Shown: positions 9,364 to 19,121 of the stretch, piece by piece
How the letters are laid out: every line of letters starts with the position of its first letter
How positions within the stretch are numbered: position 1 is the first letter of the stretch
From: Salisediminibacterium beveridgei
GTDB taxonomy: Bacteria; Bacillota; Bacilli; Bacillales; Salisediminibacteriaceae
Direction: 5' to 3'
Assembly: GCF_001721685.1 (NCBI RefSeq)
Contig: NZ_CP012502.1
Location: 1,550,001-1,614,000 of the forward strand
DNA length: 64,000 nucleotides
Made by a program: the position numbers and the translations under genes
The notes under the pieces: model-generated
Databases searched by the model: none
The model's input: the letters and a program-made list of their open reading frames with translations, nothing else
What the model was told of the DNA's origin: nothing

Positions 9364-10035
9364 ATGTTACAGAAAGTCTATGACTGGATAGACGAGCGAG
9401 TTGATATCACGCCAATGTGGCGAGATATTGCAGATCATGAAGTGCCGGAACACGTGAACCCGGCGCATCATTTCTCAGCATTTGTGTATTGTTTTGGAGG
9501 TTTGACATTTTTTGTTGTTGTGATTCAAATATTGTCCGGCATGTTTTTAACGATGTATTATGTACCGGATATTGTGAATGCCTATGAATCAGTTTATTAT
9601 CTGCAGAATGAAGTCACTCATGGCATGATTGTCAGAGGAATGCACCATTGGGGAGCAAGTCTTGTCATTGTGATGATGTTCTTACACACACTACGGGTAT
9701 TTTTCACTGGTTCTTACAAAAAACCCCGTGAGCTAAACTGGGTAGTTGGTGTGCTTTTATTCTTCGTTGTACTTGGATTGGGTTTTACAGGATACTTGTT
9801 ACCTTGGGATATGAAAGCGTATTTTGCAACCGTGGTAGGGTTGGAAATTGCGGAGGCGGCTCCAATCATCGGTCCGTTTATGAAGACACTGCTTGCCGGG
9901 GGCGAATTGATTGGTGCACAAACACTGACTCGTTTCTTTGCGATCCATGTTTTCTTCCTGCCAGGTGCATTACTTGGGCTGTTGGGTGCCCATTTCATTA
10001 TGATTCGTAAACAAGGTATATCAGGTCCGTTATAA
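9364..10035 (+). CDS. qcrB: Menaquinol:cytochrome c reductase cytochrome b subunit
   Basis: N-terminal-half type cytochrome b (223 aa), with four main transmembrane helices carrying the b hemes. It starts LQKVYDWIDER...WRDIADHEVPEHVNPAHHFSAFVY, nearly identical to the Bacillus protein. Heme-ligand histidines lie in MHHWGAS and in FFAIHVFFLPGALLGLL; LPWDMKAYFAT is the quinol-site region. ATG 9364 is 8 nt after GGGGG; TTG 9361 is the less likely alternative. The complex b-type subunit is split between QcrB and QcrC as in other Firmicutes. Confidence 0.95.
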   Translation: MLQKVYDWIDERVDITPMWRDIADHEVPEHVNPAHHFSAFVYCFGGLTFFVVVIQILSGMFLTMYYVPDIVNAYESVYYLQNEVTHGMIVRGMHHWGASLVIVMMFLHTLRVFFTGSYKKPRELNWVVGVLLFFVVLGLGFTGYLLPWDMKAYFATVVGLEIAEAAPIIGPFMKTLLAGGELIGAQTLTRFFAIHVFFLPGALLGLLGAHFIMIRKQGISGPL

Positions 10036-10064
10036 AATCCGGACGAAGAAGAGGAGGTTAAGCT

Positions 10065-10898
10065 ATGAAACGCGGGAAAGGTATGAAATTCGTCACTGAT
10101 TCACGAGTCACGGCGAATAGAACACCAAATATACCTAAAGATTATTCCGAATATCCGGGTAAAACGGAAGCATTTTGGCCAAACTATTTACTGAAAGAGT
10201 GGATGGTCGGCTCAGTCTTTCTGATCGGGTTTATGGTCCTGGCGATGTCACACCCTGCTCCTTTGGAACGGATTGCAGATCCTACGGATTCAGGTTATAT
10301 ACCGTTACCGGACTGGTATTTTCTTTTTCTATATCAACTGTTGAAATATGAATTTGCAGCTGGTGCCTATACTGTTATGGGAGCTGTTGTCATACCTGGT
10401 GTTGCATTTGGTGCATTGTTACTCGTCCCTTGGCTTGACGGAGGTAAAGAACGTCGACCTTATAAACGGCCTATCGCCAGTGGCTTGATGCTTTTTGCGA
10501 TCGTCGCGATTATTTTTCTTACTTGGGAAGCGGTAGATGATCACGACTGGGAAGCAGCTGCTGAACAAGGCCAAATTGTTGATGATATCGAAATCGATGA
10601 ATCAGCCGCGGGTTATGAAATTTATCAAAGCCAAGACTCTTGTATCTCATGTCACGGTGGTGATATGCTCGGTGGCGCTGCAGGTCCAAGCATGTTCGAA
10701 AGTGATTATGACAAGGATGAAGTCATGGATATTATCATTAACGGATTGAATGATATGCCGGCTGATCAGTTTGAAGGAACAGATGAGGAACTTGAAATCC
10801 TTGCAGCATTTATTGCCAATGATGGACAGGATCCTGACAATGGTGATAACGGTGAAGATGAGGATGATAATAACGACGCAAATGAAAATAATGAATAA
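10065..10898 (+). CDS. qcrC: Menaquinol:cytochrome c reductase cytochrome b/c subunit
   Basis: Fusion of the subunit-IV-like part of cytochrome b with a C-terminal cytochrome c domain. Residues 35-155 hold three transmembrane helices with the quinol-site PEWY equivalent PDWY (LPDWYFLFLYQLLKYEF). Covalent heme binding is at C193-I-S-C-H197, with MPADQF near residue 230 as the likely methionine ligand. The 277-aa protein ends in an acidic, Asn-rich tail (GEDEDDNNDANENNE) longer than in B. subtilis, suggesting adaptation of the outer face to high salt or pH. A strong terminator follows. Confidence 0.95.
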   Translation: MKRGKGMKFVTDSRVTANRTPNIPKDYSEYPGKTEAFWPNYLLKEWMVGSVFLIGFMVLAMSHPAPLERIADPTDSGYIPLPDWYFLFLYQLLKYEFAAGAYTVMGAVVIPGVAFGALLLVPWLDGGKERRPYKRPIASGLMLFAIVAIIFLTWEAVDDHDWEAAAEQGQIVDDIEIDESAAGYEIYQSQDSCISCHGGDMLGGAAGPSMFESDYDKDEVMDIIINGLNDMPADQFEGTDEELEILAAFIANDGQDPDNGDNGEDEDDNNDANENNE

Positions 10899-10906
10899 AC
10901 TTTTTA

Positions 10907-10935
10907 CCGGCCCTTCTGTTTTGGGCCGGTTTTTC
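10907..10935 (+). terminator. Intrinsic terminator after qcrC
   Basis: ACCGGCCC / GGGCCGGT stem with a TTCTGTTTT-type loop, followed by TTTTCTTTTC. Ends the qcrABC transcript 9 bp after the stop. Confidence 0.92.
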
Positions 10936-11003
10936 TTTTCTTTTCACTTATATTTTCGATATAATTGAAGCTATGAATTAAGATAAGGCGGTGTGTTTTT
11001 CTT

Positions 11004-11594
11004 ATGTTGTCATTTATTTTTTCGATTATCAGGGAACGGTGGTTTCTTTGGGTTCTGCTCATCATAAATCTCCCTGGGACAGTATATGGATATATCTGGT
11101 ACGACGCTCAATTACAACAGACACCGGCAATCTTTTTGCCCTTTGTACCAGACAGTCCTACAGCCAGCCTGTTTTTTGTGATTGTCCTGATTGCTTTTTT
11201 AATGGGGCGTAATATCCCAATAATAGAGGCACTTGCAGCGGTAACGCTTTTTAAATATGGCATATGGGCTGTATCGATGATTGTTGCAGCAGGAGCAATG
11301 GGCAGTATGATCACATTATTGGATTTTATGTTGATTTTCTCCCATTTGGGTATGGCAATCCAGGGACTCTTGTATATGCCTTATTACCGGATAAAAGCAT
11401 GGCACATCGTCGCAGTGGGTATCTGGACGTTACATAACGATGTAATCGATTATGTCTACGGGATGCATCCATGGGTCAAATCTCCTTTGATACCTCACAT
11501 ATCAGAGGTAGCCTATTTCACCTTCTGGTTGAGCATTGCTTCGCTTCTCCTTGTTTATTATTTGAATAAATCATGGGAAAAGCGGGAATTATGA
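11004..11594 (+). CDS. ypjA: DUF1405 membrane protein YpjA
   Basis: Polytopic membrane protein of 196 aa with about six hydrophobic segments. RERWFLWVLLIINLPGTVYGYIWY and FVPDSPTASLFFVIVL are characteristic of the YpjA/DUF1405 family, and the gene follows qcrC as in B. subtilis. Function is unknown. AAGGCGGTG lies about 10 nt before ATG 11004. No enzymatic motif is visible. Confidence 0.85.
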   Translation: MLSFIFSIIRERWFLWVLLIINLPGTVYGYIWYDAQLQQTPAIFLPFVPDSPTASLFFVIVLIAFLMGRNIPIIEALAAVTLFKYGIWAVSMIVAAGAMGSMITLLDFMLIFSHLGMAIQGLLYMPYYRIKAWHIVAVGIWTLHNDVIDYVYGMHPWVKSPLIPHISEVAYFTFWLSIASLLLVYYLNKSWEKREL

Positions 11595-11672
11595 TAGCAG
11601 TTCATCTGAATTGACACTTTGACCTTCTTTGACTAAAATAATAAATAGATAGACTGAAAGGAGAGATGCACC

Positions 11673-12359
11673 ATGTTTGGATCACTTGGTGGATTTATCA
11701 TTTATATTGCTTTGTTGCTTATTATTCCAATTTGGGCACAAAGCAGAGTGAAAAGTGCTTATCGGAAATATTCCAAGATTCGTTCATCATCAGGTATGAC
11801 CGGTGCTCAGGTTGCAAGGAAAATACTTAATGATAATGGTCTATTTGATGTTTCCATTGAACCCGTCAAAGGGACGTTGTCCGATCATTATGATCCCCGT
11901 TCCAAGACAGTGCGTCTGTCTGAACACAATTATTACGGGAATTCGATCGCAGGCGCTGCCGTTGCGGCACATGAAGTAGGCCACGCGATGCAGGATGAGG
12001 AGAACTATGCTTTTCTCCAATTCAGGCATGCCTTGGTCCCTGTAGCCAATCTCGGGTCCAATATGTCCTTTATCTTCATCATCGCAGGGATTATTTTATC
12101 GTCACAAGGCATGTTTTTGACCGGGATCATCTTCATGAGTTTTGCTGTGTTGTTTCAGCTGGTCACGCTCCCGGTTGAATTTGATGCGTCCAACCGGGCG
12201 ATGTCAAATATCGTATCAGCTGGTGTAATCCGTAATGATGAGGAACGTGACACAAAGAAAGTTCTGAACGCTGCAGCTTTAACCTATGTTGCTGCTGCTC
12301 TTGTAGCGATGATGGAATTGATTCGATTCATTCTGCTGTATATCGGCATGGACGATTAA
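11673..12359 (+). CDS. YugP-type membrane zinc metallopeptidase
   Basis: Neutral zinc metallopeptidase of the YugP family (228 aa). An N-terminal membrane helix (residues about 4-20) precedes the zinc motif HEVGHA (AAVAAHEVGHAMQD, near residue 100), and three further hydrophobic segments follow. The EFDASNRAM segment supplies the third zinc ligand region seen in the family. It has AAAGGAGAG before ATG 11673. In B. subtilis the gene ypjB sits between ypjA and ypjC; here this peptidase occupies the slot. Confidence 0.88.
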   Translation: MFGSLGGFIIYIALLLIIPIWAQSRVKSAYRKYSKIRSSSGMTGAQVARKILNDNGLFDVSIEPVKGTLSDHYDPRSKTVRLSEHNYYGNSIAGAAVAAHEVGHAMQDEENYAFLQFRHALVPVANLGSNMSFIFIIAGIILSSQGMFLTGIIFMSFAVLFQLVTLPVEFDASNRAMSNIVSAGVIRNDEERDTKKVLNAAALTYVAAALVAMMELIRFILLYIGMDD

Positions 12360-12381
12360 ATTGATGGTAACTCAGATAAAC

Positions 12382-12419
12382 AATACTCCCAACAGGTTAT
12401 AAGACCGGTTGGGAGTATT
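12382..12419. terminator. Bidirectional terminator between convergent genes
   Basis: AATACTCCCAAC / GTTGGGAGTATT stem (12 bp, with further AGG/ACC-type pairing inside) between the peptidase gene and the minus-strand yitT-family gene. The 120 bp that follow to 12539 contain nothing I recognise. Confidence 0.75.
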
Positions 12420-12539
12420 TAAACGTTATCGTGAGCGGATGTTTAACTCGAGTGCTTGTATTCAATCGTTTTCGCCACTCTCTTGCACGAAGGAATGAGC
12501 AGTACCTGTGCGACAATCAAAAATTTTAGAGTTTAAGAG

Positions 12540-13409
12540 CTATATTTCCAGAGGACGCTTGTATTCATCCAGCGTAAAACCTTCACCCATGACATCCTGT
12601 GCATCTGTCATACTGACAAAGGCGTGAGGATCGACGCTCTTTATAACGGATTTCAATTTGCCCATTTCATGGTGGCCTACGACGCAGTACAATACATCTT
12701 TACGGTCTCCCGTGAAAGTACCTTCTCCTTTTAATGTCGTTGCCCCACGTTCCATGTCCTTCATAATAGCTTTTGCAATTTTGGTGGAATGATTAGAAAT
12801 GATGATGGCTGCTTTACCTGAGTAAGCCCCTTGCTGAATGAAATCGATCACTTTAGCAGCAATGAAGACTGCAACCAGTGTATACATCGCTTCACGGTAG
12901 TTAAGATAAAATAATGAAGAGGAGATGACTGCTGCGTCAAAAACAAACATTGTTCTTCCAATACTCCAGTTCATGTATTTATAACCGAGCTTCGCGATAA
13001 TATCGACTCCACCTGTGGTCCCGCCAGCTCTGAATACCAGACCCAGACCGGTGCCAACTGTTATTCCTGAAAATAATGCAGCGAGCATTAAATCATCATG
13101 CAGTGGTAAATCAAGAAATTTGTAGCGTTGAAAAAACCAAAGGAATAGGGACAACGACAGTGTTCCCAAAATGGTATATAAAAAAACGAGTTTGCCGAGA
13201 ATTTTATAACCGATGATAAAGAGCGGAATATTTAACAAGAGATTGGAATAGGCTGGATCGAACTGCAGTGTGAAATACAAAATCAGTGTAACACCCGTAA
13301 ATCCTCCATCTACCAGGTTGTTTTCCATATTGAAATAAACAAGGCCGAAAGCCATGAGTGCGGAACCGATCAAAATCCAGAAGATACTTTTCGTTATGGA
13401 TGGTTTCAT
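12540..13409 (-). CDS. ypjC: YitT/YpjC family membrane protein (DUF2179)
   Basis: Protein of 289 aa with five to six transmembrane helices in residues 1-180, including the family signature GGFTGV, FRAGGTTGGVDIIAK and QGAYSGKAAIIIS. The C-terminal DUF2179 domain (about residues 200-289) ends DAQDVMGEGFTLDEYKRPLEI. Biochemical function is not established. ATG 13409 is preceded by AAAGGGTG; the frame is open further upstream but that part is not conserved. Position next to ypjD and dapB matches ypjC of B. subtilis, transcribed here opposite to its neighbours. Confidence 0.85.
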   Translation of the reverse strand: MKPSITKSIFWILIGSALMAFGLVYFNMENNLVDGGFTGVTLILYFTLQFDPAYSNLLLNIPLFIIGYKILGKLVFLYTILGTLSLSLFLWFFQRYKFLDLPLHDDLMLAALFSGITVGTGLGLVFRAGGTTGGVDIIAKLGYKYMNWSIGRTMFVFDAAVISSSLFYLNYREAMYTLVAVFIAAKVIDFIQQGAYSGKAAIIISNHSTKIAKAIMKDMERGATTLKGEGTFTGDRKDVLYCVVGHHEMGKLKSVIKSVDPHAFVSMTDAQDVMGEGFTLDEYKRPLEI

Positions 13410-13558
13410 TCTGTCTGTCACCCTTTCTGTTTGATAACCTGCTTCATTATAATGGAAACAACCATCATGTTCAACATGAATAAATGATTTGTCAAAACAG
13501 TCGGATTCCATTACCATTAGCATGTATACTTAATTCTGAGCCCAATAGGAGGTAAATG

Positions 13559-13897
13559 ATGAGTGAACGATCCATGAAAGAGATGCAGGAAGAAGTGGAT
13601 ACATATATTTCACAATTTAAGGAAGGTTATTTCTCTCCGCTTGCCATGATGGCCAGAATGACTGAAGAAATCGGGGAACTTGCCCGTGAAGTGAATCATT
13701 CTTATGGTGAGAAACCTAAAAAAGATGAAGAAGAAGCGAAATCAATGGAACAGGAAATTGGTGATGTGTTGTTTGTCATGATTTGCCTGGCGAATTCATT
13801 GAACATTGATCTCGACGAGGCTTTTGATCTGGTTATGCATAAATTCAAGACAAGAGATAAAAATCGATGGACACCAATTGAGGAGGCGGACAAATGA
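13559..13897 (+). CDS. ypjD: MazG-like nucleotide pyrophosphohydrolase YpjD
   Basis: Short all-alpha NTP pyrophosphohydrolase (112 aa), the type that removes pyrophosphate from (d)NTPs. The metal-binding signature is present as EEIGELAREV followed by EQEIGDVLFVMICLANSLNID. AGGAGG (13547-13552) favours the second ATG (13559) over that at 13556. It overlaps dapB by ATGA. Confidence 0.88.
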   Translation: MSERSMKEMQEEVDTYISQFKEGYFSPLAMMARMTEEIGELAREVNHSYGEKPKKDEEEAKSMEQEIGDVLFVMICLANSLNIDLDEAFDLVMHKFKTRDKNRWTPIEEADK

Positions 13898-14688
13898 TTA
13901 AAATTGTCGTAGCAGGTGCAAGAGGAAAAATGGGCAGTGAGGCAGTGCAGATGGTGCTGAACGAACCGGATTTTGAACTGGTCGGAGCTGTAGACCTTCA
14001 TGATAATCGTAAAATGATGTCTGATATCGATGGTATGCCTGATGTGAAGGTGATGCTTTTTGAAGATATGGGCGAATGTCTTCAGGAAACAAAGCCGGAT
14101 GTGCTGGTCGATCTTACCGCCCCGGAAGTTGGTAAGCGCCATATGAAAATCGCCCTTGAACATGGTGTAAGACCTGTTGTAGGAACGACAGGATTTACTG
14201 CTGAAGACGTAAAGGAATTGACCATGCTTGCAGAAAACGAGGCGACAGGAGCGATCATTGCACCTAATTTTGCTATTGGTGCCGTGCTGTTGATGAAATT
14301 TTCACAAACTGCAGCGAAATATTTATCCGACGTGGAGATTATTGAACAGCATCACGACCGTAAATTGGATGCCCCATCAGGAACGGCAGTGAAAACTGCT
14401 CAGATGATCAGCGAAGTCCGGGAATCGCGAAAGCAGGGCCACCCGGATGAAGAAGAAACAATGCCAGGAGCGAGAGGGGCTGAAGTCGATGGCATGCATA
14501 TTCACAGCGTGAGACTTCCGGGACTGATTGCGCACCAGGAAGTAATTTTTGGAGGCGAAGGTCAATCATTGACCATGAGGCATGATTCTTATCACAGATC
14601 CTCATTCATGCCGGGAATCAAATTGGCAGTAAATCATGTTATGGGTATCAATACGCTGATCTACGGATTGGACCAAATCATTCAGTAA
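13894..14688 (+). CDS. dapB: 4-hydroxy-tetrahydrodipicolinate reductase
   Basis: Second enzyme of the diaminopimelate/lysine branch; reduces HTPA with NAD(P)H. Rossmann GARGKMGSE at the N-terminus, GTTGFT, APNFAIGA, the catalytic EQHHDRKLDAPSGTA block and the RHDSYHRSSFMPG C-terminal region are all present. At 264 aa it has normal length. Translationally coupled to ypjD and followed after 15 nt by mgsA. Confidence 0.95.
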   Translation: MIKIVVAGARGKMGSEAVQMVLNEPDFELVGAVDLHDNRKMMSDIDGMPDVKVMLFEDMGECLQETKPDVLVDLTAPEVGKRHMKIALEHGVRPVVGTTGFTAEDVKELTMLAENEATGAIIAPNFAIGAVLLMKFSQTAAKYLSDVEIIEQHHDRKLDAPSGTAVKTAQMISEVRESRKQGHPDEEETMPGARGAEVDGMHIHSVRLPGLIAHQEVIFGGEGQSLTMRHDSYHRSSFMPGIKLAVNHVMGINTLIYGLDQIIQ

Positions 14689-14703
14689 AAAGGGGAAACA
14701 TAA

Positions 14704-15135
14704 ATGAATATTGCATTTATTGCTCACGATAAAAAGAAAGAGGATCTGGTATCCTTTGCTATGGCCTATGAACAAGTACTTCTTAATCATGCTCTGTATT
14801 CAACGGGAACCACGGGAAAACGCATCATGGAATCGACAAATCTGGATCTTCATTTATTTGCTTCAGGCCCTCTTGGAGGCGATCAGCAAATCGGTGCGAT
14901 GATTGCTGAAAATGAAATGGATCTCGTGATTTTCTTTAAAGATCCATTAACAGCACAGCCACATGAACCGGATATCAACGCATTAATCCGGCTATGTGAT
15001 GTGTACAGTATTCCGTTAGCAACCAACATGGCCACTGCCGAGATCCTTCTTTCCGGTTTAAAGCGTGGGGAATTCAAGTGGCGTGAAATTCTCAAATCGG
15101 GAAATCAACGTAAAGGAAATCAAGATGACGCTTGA
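14704..15135 (+). CDS. mgsA: Methylglyoxal synthase
   Basis: Converts dihydroxyacetone phosphate to methylglyoxal and phosphate. The 143-aa protein shows [10 protein letters not shown] at the N-terminus, STGTTGKR (phosphate binding), [12 protein letters not shown] and the FFKDPL-T-QPHEPDI block with the catalytic aspartates. The C-terminal end, where mgsA overlaps bshB1 by 11 bp, is extended by a basic stretch ([10 protein letters not shown]... RKGNQ). Methylglyoxal detoxification uses bacillithiol, whose biosynthesis genes follow directly. Confidence 0.94.
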   Translation: MNIAFIAHDKKKEDLVSFAMAYEQVLLNHALYSTGTTGKRIMESTNLDLHLFASGPLGGDQQIGAMIAENEMDLVIFFKDPLTAQPHEPDINALIRLCDVYSIPLATNMATAEILLSGLKRGEFKWREILKSGNQRKGNQDDA

Positions 15136-15826
15136 TGTTCTTGCGATTGGTGCACACCCGGATGATGTGGAAATCGGCGCTGGGGGGACGATTGCAAAGA
15201 CAGTTGCTGCTGGGGGAAAAGCCGGAATGGTCAGTTTAACGGAAGCTGAGTTATCATCCAACGGTACTGTTGAAAATCGCTTAATCGAAGCTGATAAGGC
15301 TGCAAAGCTTCTTAAAGCTGATCCTGTGATCACATTGAAGTTTCCGGATCGTCACCTTGAAGACCATCGCTCAAATATTATTGCAGAACTATGCAGGCTG
15401 ATTCGACTGCATCGACCGAGAATCGTACTTGCTCCATGGCATAACGATCGTCACCCGGATCACGGTCATTGCGGGCGTTTAACGAGAGAAGCGGTCTTTA
15501 ACGCGGGAATCGTAAAATATTTGCCGGAGATTGAGCCATGGAAACCGCAACGCTTATATTTTTACGCCATTAACAGCAATGATAGACCGCATTTTGCAGT
15601 GGATATCAGTTCTCAACTTGATCTTAAATATAAAGCTCTCCAGGCTTTTCAGTCTCAATTCATAAAAAGCGGCAAGGAAAAAGACACGCCCCTTAATAAT
15701 GGTTTTCTCGAACGACTCCATGCCAGAGATGTTCAACTCGGGACTCAGACAGGGACTTATGCAGCTGAAGGTTTTTTTGCAGAAGAACCTGTATTACTGC
15801 AGTCGATAACGGAGGAAGATTTATGA
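15125..15826 (+). CDS. bshB1: Bacillithiol biosynthesis deacetylase BshB1
   Basis: Zinc-dependent LmbE-family deacetylase that removes the acetyl group of GlcNAc-malate to give GlcN-malate. The 233-aa protein has the metal motif [12 protein letters not shown] at the N-terminus and [11 protein letters not shown] further on; LDVLAIG opens the fold. ATG 15125 follows GTAAAGGAAAT. It overlaps the mgsA end and, by ATGA, the bshA start, so the three genes are probably co-translated. Confidence 0.93.
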   Translation: MTLDVLAIGAHPDDVEIGAGGTIAKTVAAGGKAGMVSLTEAELSSNGTVENRLIEADKAAKLLKADPVITLKFPDRHLEDHRSNIIAELCRLIRLHRPRIVLAPWHNDRHPDHGHCGRLTREAVFNAGIVKYLPEIEPWKPQRLYFYAINSNDRPHFAVDISSQLDLKYKALQAFQSQFIKSGKEKDTPLNNGFLERLHARDVQLGTQTGTYAAEGFFAEEPVLLQSITEEDL

Positions 15827-16959
15827 CACTCAAAATTGGTATCACCTGCTATCCAACGGTCGGTGGATCAGGCGTTGTCGCGACAGAATTAGGGAAAGCA
15901 TTGGCCATCAAGGGACATGAAATACACTTCATCAGTTCAAGTATGCCATTTCGTCTCGGAGATGATTCGGCTAATACTTTTTTCCATGAAGTTGAAGTCA
16001 ATCAATACAGCGTGTTTCGCTTTCCGCCATATGATTTGGCATTGGCCAATAAAATGGCTGAGGTCATCGTCAGAGAGGAATTGGACATCCTCCATGTTCA
16101 CTATGCCATCCCTCATGCCATTAGTGCCTACCTGGCTAAACAGATGGTCAATCGGGATGTGAAGGTGATTACCACCCTTCATGGCACGGATATTACAGTA
16201 CTGGGTTATGACCCGAGTCTTTCTGATATGATACGGTTTGGCATCGAACAATCAGATGCAGTGACCGCTGTTTCTGATGATCTGGTGAGTCAGACGAGAG
16301 AATTGCTGTCCATCACATGTCCGATTGAGACAGTATATAATTTTGTCGACCATGAGATTTATTACCCTCGATATGAAAAAGAAATGGAAGAGAAAATCGG
16401 TTTGACAGGGAAAGAACTGGTAATCAGTCACGTCTCCAATTTCCGGAAAGTTAAACGTGTGGATGATGTCGTAAGGACATTTGCCTTGATTCAAGCTGAA
16501 TGTGACGCAGTTTTGATGCTGATTGGTGAAGGCCCGGAACTCCCGGTAATCAGAAAGCTTGTTCATGAACTCGGGATTGAAGAGCACGTTCGTTTTCTTG
16601 GGAATCAGCGAAAAATTGCTGAACTGCTCTCGTTGAGTCACGTCAGTCTGCTTCTTTCTGAAAAAGAGAGCTTCGGTCTTGTTATCCTCGAGGCAATGGC
16701 GTGCGGAGTGCCTGTTGTAGGATCAAACATTGGGGGTATCCCTGAAGTCATAGAAGAAGGTGTCAGTGGCTATATCTGTGAACTTGGTGATTTGACCAGT
16801 GTTCGAGATGCTGTTTTTGCCATAACAAAAGACCCTCTTAAACATGCATCTATGCGCCAGGCTGCGATTCAACGGGCAGGAACTGTATTTCACAAAGATC
16901 GAATTGTCGCTCATTATGAAGATGTATATTACCGCACATTGGCTGAAGGGGCGAACTAA
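15823..16959 (+). CDS. bshA: N-acetyl-alpha-D-glucosaminyl L-malate synthase BshA
   Basis: GT4 glycosyltransferase catalysing the first step of bacillithiol synthesis (UDP-GlcNAc plus L-malate). The 378-aa protein shows [19 protein letters not shown], the [10 protein letters not shown] and [12 protein letters not shown] blocks of the acceptor domain, and the donor-site [29 protein letters not shown] region. GGAGGAAG precedes ATG 15823. cca follows after 3 nt. Confidence 0.95.
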   Translation: MTLKIGITCYPTVGGSGVVATELGKALAIKGHEIHFISSSMPFRLGDDSANTFFHEVEVNQYSVFRFPPYDLALANKMAEVIVREELDILHVHYAIPHAISAYLAKQMVNRDVKVITTLHGTDITVLGYDPSLSDMIRFGIEQSDAVTAVSDDLVSQTRELLSITCPIETVYNFVDHEIYYPRYEKEMEEKIGLTGKELVISHVSNFRKVKRVDDVVRTFALIQAECDAVLMLIGEGPELPVIRKLVHELGIEEHVRFLGNQRKIAELLSLSHVSLLLSEKESFGLVILEAMACGVPVVGSNIGGIPEVIEEGVSGYICELGDLTSVRDAVFAITKDPLKHASMRQAAIQRAGTVFHKDRIVAHYEDVYYRTLAEGAN

Positions 16960-16962
16960 AAG

Positions 16963-18117
16963 ATGAATCATTGGGAGATTGCACTGTCCATTCAAAAAAC
17001 GTTGATTCAACATGGTTACCCCACCTACATCACAGGTGGGGCTGTTCGCGATCGTTTCATGGACAAAGACTCCGCGGACATTGATCTTGCGACATTTGCT
17101 GAAGCTGAAACAATACAGCAGCTGTTTAGCAGAACGGAGCCAGTGGGAGCTGCTTTTGGAACTGTACTTGTGATTGAACAGGGTGTGCCATTTGAAGTGA
17201 CATCGGTTCGTGGTGATTCGATCGAGGACGATCTCGGGAGTCGGGATTTTTCCATCAACGCAATGGCTTTAGATGCAGATGAGAATCTCATTGATCCGTT
17301 CCAAGGTAAACGTGACATTCAACAAAAAATGATCGAAACTGTTAAAAATCCGGATATTACGTTACGTGACGACCCGCTGAGAATGCTTCGGGCACTTCGT
17401 TTTTCGTTGCAGTTTTCATTTGAAGCGTCGGAAAGGATTCTTTCTTGGACAAAAATGAATCATCATTTGATGAAGGATGTCGCTATAGAGAGGATTGTGA
17501 AGGAGTGGGAAAAGGTAGCTTTTATCGACTGGGATCGGTTGAAAGTAAATAATCTGCTGCTTCACCCGTTGACTGTACATGATGCAAAACTATTTCCAGA
17601 TCGCGAATTGAAAAATGCTCTCATGATGTCCGGGTTCCCTGTTGCATCTCTGACAAGAGAGCAGTGGTGGATGTTTACCTTATTCGATAAAGACAACTTG
17701 GATCAATCAATTGCCAGACTGAAGACAATGAAACTTCCGAACGCCATCGCTGATCAAGTTAAAAAAACCTGGAAGCTGGTGATATCCTTTTTTCAGTCAG
17801 AGTGTCTCTGGACAAATCGTCAGCTTTTCAATGCAGGTGAGCAGTCGATTTATGATGCTTGTCTTTTGATTCAAGTGTACCGAAATGATGACAGTTGTTT
17901 CAGTTTTTTATCCTGTTATCAACGACTTCCCATCCACTCGAGAAATGATCTGCAAGTGAATGGCGATGATTTGATCCAATATTTCCCCACAGTGCCTAAG
18001 AGAAGCTACAAACAGTTATTTTCAAAGATGATTGATGCTGTGTTAGCCGGTCGTATATACAATGAACGTGAGGCCCTCTTGAATTGGGTGAAGGAGTATG
18101 ATGATAATGAAAACTGA
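16963..18117 (+). CDS. cca: CCA tRNA nucleotidyltransferase
   Basis: Adds or repairs the 3' CCA of tRNAs. The class II nucleotidyltransferase head has GGAVRDRF with the metal-binding acidic pair in DSADIDLAT, then RDFSINAMALD, IDPFQGKRDI and DDPLRMLRALRF. The 384-aa length and absence of an HD phosphohydrolase motif fit Gram-positive Cca proteins. It overlaps birA in the order seen in B. subtilis. Confidence 0.94.
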   Translation: MNHWEIALSIQKTLIQHGYPTYITGGAVRDRFMDKDSADIDLATFAEAETIQQLFSRTEPVGAAFGTVLVIEQGVPFEVTSVRGDSIEDDLGSRDFSINAMALDADENLIDPFQGKRDIQQKMIETVKNPDITLRDDPLRMLRALRFSLQFSFEASERILSWTKMNHHLMKDVAIERIVKEWEKVAFIDWDRLKVNNLLLHPLTVHDAKLFPDRELKNALMMSGFPVASLTREQWWMFTLFDKDNLDQSIARLKTMKLPNAIADQVKKTWKLVISFFQSECLWTNRQLFNAGEQSIYDACLLIQVYRNDDSCFSFLSCYQRLPIHSRNDLQVNGDDLIQYFPTVPKRSYKQLFSKMIDAVLAGRIYNEREALLNWVKEYDDNEN

Positions 18118-19090
18118 ACTGTTACGGTTATTATTCGACAAGTTGGAGCATCAGGAGTATTTGTCGGGTCAGGAAATCAGTGAGCTTCTTCAATGCAGTA
18201 GAACAGCAATTTGGAAACATATCAATCAATTAAAAGATGCGGGCTTTGAGATTGAATCCATACGAAACAGAGGGTACAGATTAATTCGGGAACCAGATCA
18301 GATCAGTCAGCATGCTGTGTTGGCAAGGTTGAAAACAGACACAATGTTTCAAAGAATTATACATAAGGAAGTAACCTCTTCCACGCAGGACGATGCAATG
18401 GAGTTAATCCAATCAGGAGCTGCAAATGGTACGGTGGTTATTTCAGACGCTCAAACCAAAGGAAGAGGCAGACTGGGAAGGGATTGGCATTCCGGACCCG
18501 ACGGTGGTCTTTGGTTCAGCATGATTGTTAAGCCTGAAATCCCAGTGCATCGTGCTCCTCAGCTGACTCTCATCACTGGAGTGGCACTGGTCAGGGTATT
18601 GAATCGATTAACGGAACAATCAGGTACTTTCAGGATAAAATGGCCGAATGACATCCTTGCTGATCATTTGAAAACTGCTGGTATACTTACCGAAATGCAC
18701 GCCGATCCTGATCGCGTCAGAGCATTAATGATCGGCGTTGGCATCAATGTCAATCAAGTTGCTTTTCCGGATTGGCTTGCAGGTCAGGCTGAATCACTTG
18801 CTGGTCTTACAGGTGAAACATTAAATCGTAATGTTGTCTTAAGTCACTTTCTGACAGAGTTCGAGTATTGGTATCAGCTGTTTTTAGCTGAAGGAATTTC
18901 ATCGATTAAGACCATTTGGGAAGCTAATGCTCTGCCAACAGGGCATAAGGTATCAATGTATTCCGGACAAACAATGATCACGGGGAAAACACTGGGAATC
19001 ACTGATGAGGGAGTCATGCAACTGATTGATGACGACGGGAAAGTGCATGAGCTTTATTCTGCCAATCTGGAGTGGAATGACATGCGATGA
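18107..19090 (+). CDS. birA: Bifunctional biotin protein ligase / biotin operon repressor
   Basis: Activates biotin to biotinyl-AMP, transfers it to carboxylase subunits, and represses biotin genes. An N-terminal winged helix-turn-helix (LSGQEISELLQCSRTAIWKHINQL) is followed by the ligase domain: TSSTQ, the biotinyl-AMP loop KGRGRLGRDW, GLWFS, and KWPNDI. A C-terminal SH3-like domain ends the 327-aa protein. ATG 18107 lies 10 nt after AAGGAG (18091-18096); ATGs at 18098 and 18101 are alternatives. It overlaps cca. Confidence 0.93.
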   Translation: MKTELLRLLFDKLEHQEYLSGQEISELLQCSRTAIWKHINQLKDAGFEIESIRNRGYRLIREPDQISQHAVLARLKTDTMFQRIIHKEVTSSTQDDAMELIQSGAANGTVVISDAQTKGRGRLGRDWHSGPDGGLWFSMIVKPEIPVHRAPQLTLITGVALVRVLNRLTEQSGTFRIKWPNDILADHLKTAGILTEMHADPDRVRALMIGVGINVNQVAFPDWLAGQAESLAGLTGETLNRNVVLSHFLTEFEYWYQLFLAEGISSIKTIWEANALPTGHKVSMYSGQTMITGKTLGITDEGVMQLIDDDGKVHELYSANLEWNDMR

Positions 19091-19115
19091 CTTTTCATTG
19101 AAGTTTTGTTATACT
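19087..19115 (+). promoter_or_regulatory. Promoter of the panBCD operon
   Basis: ATGACT (19087-19092) and TATACT (19110-19115) are separated by exactly 17 bp. The -35 overlaps the birA stop. Transcription would begin near 19121-19123, exactly where the first pan-type stem-loop starts, giving a leader of about 247 nt. Confidence 0.6.
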
Positions 19116-19121
19116 TGCAGA

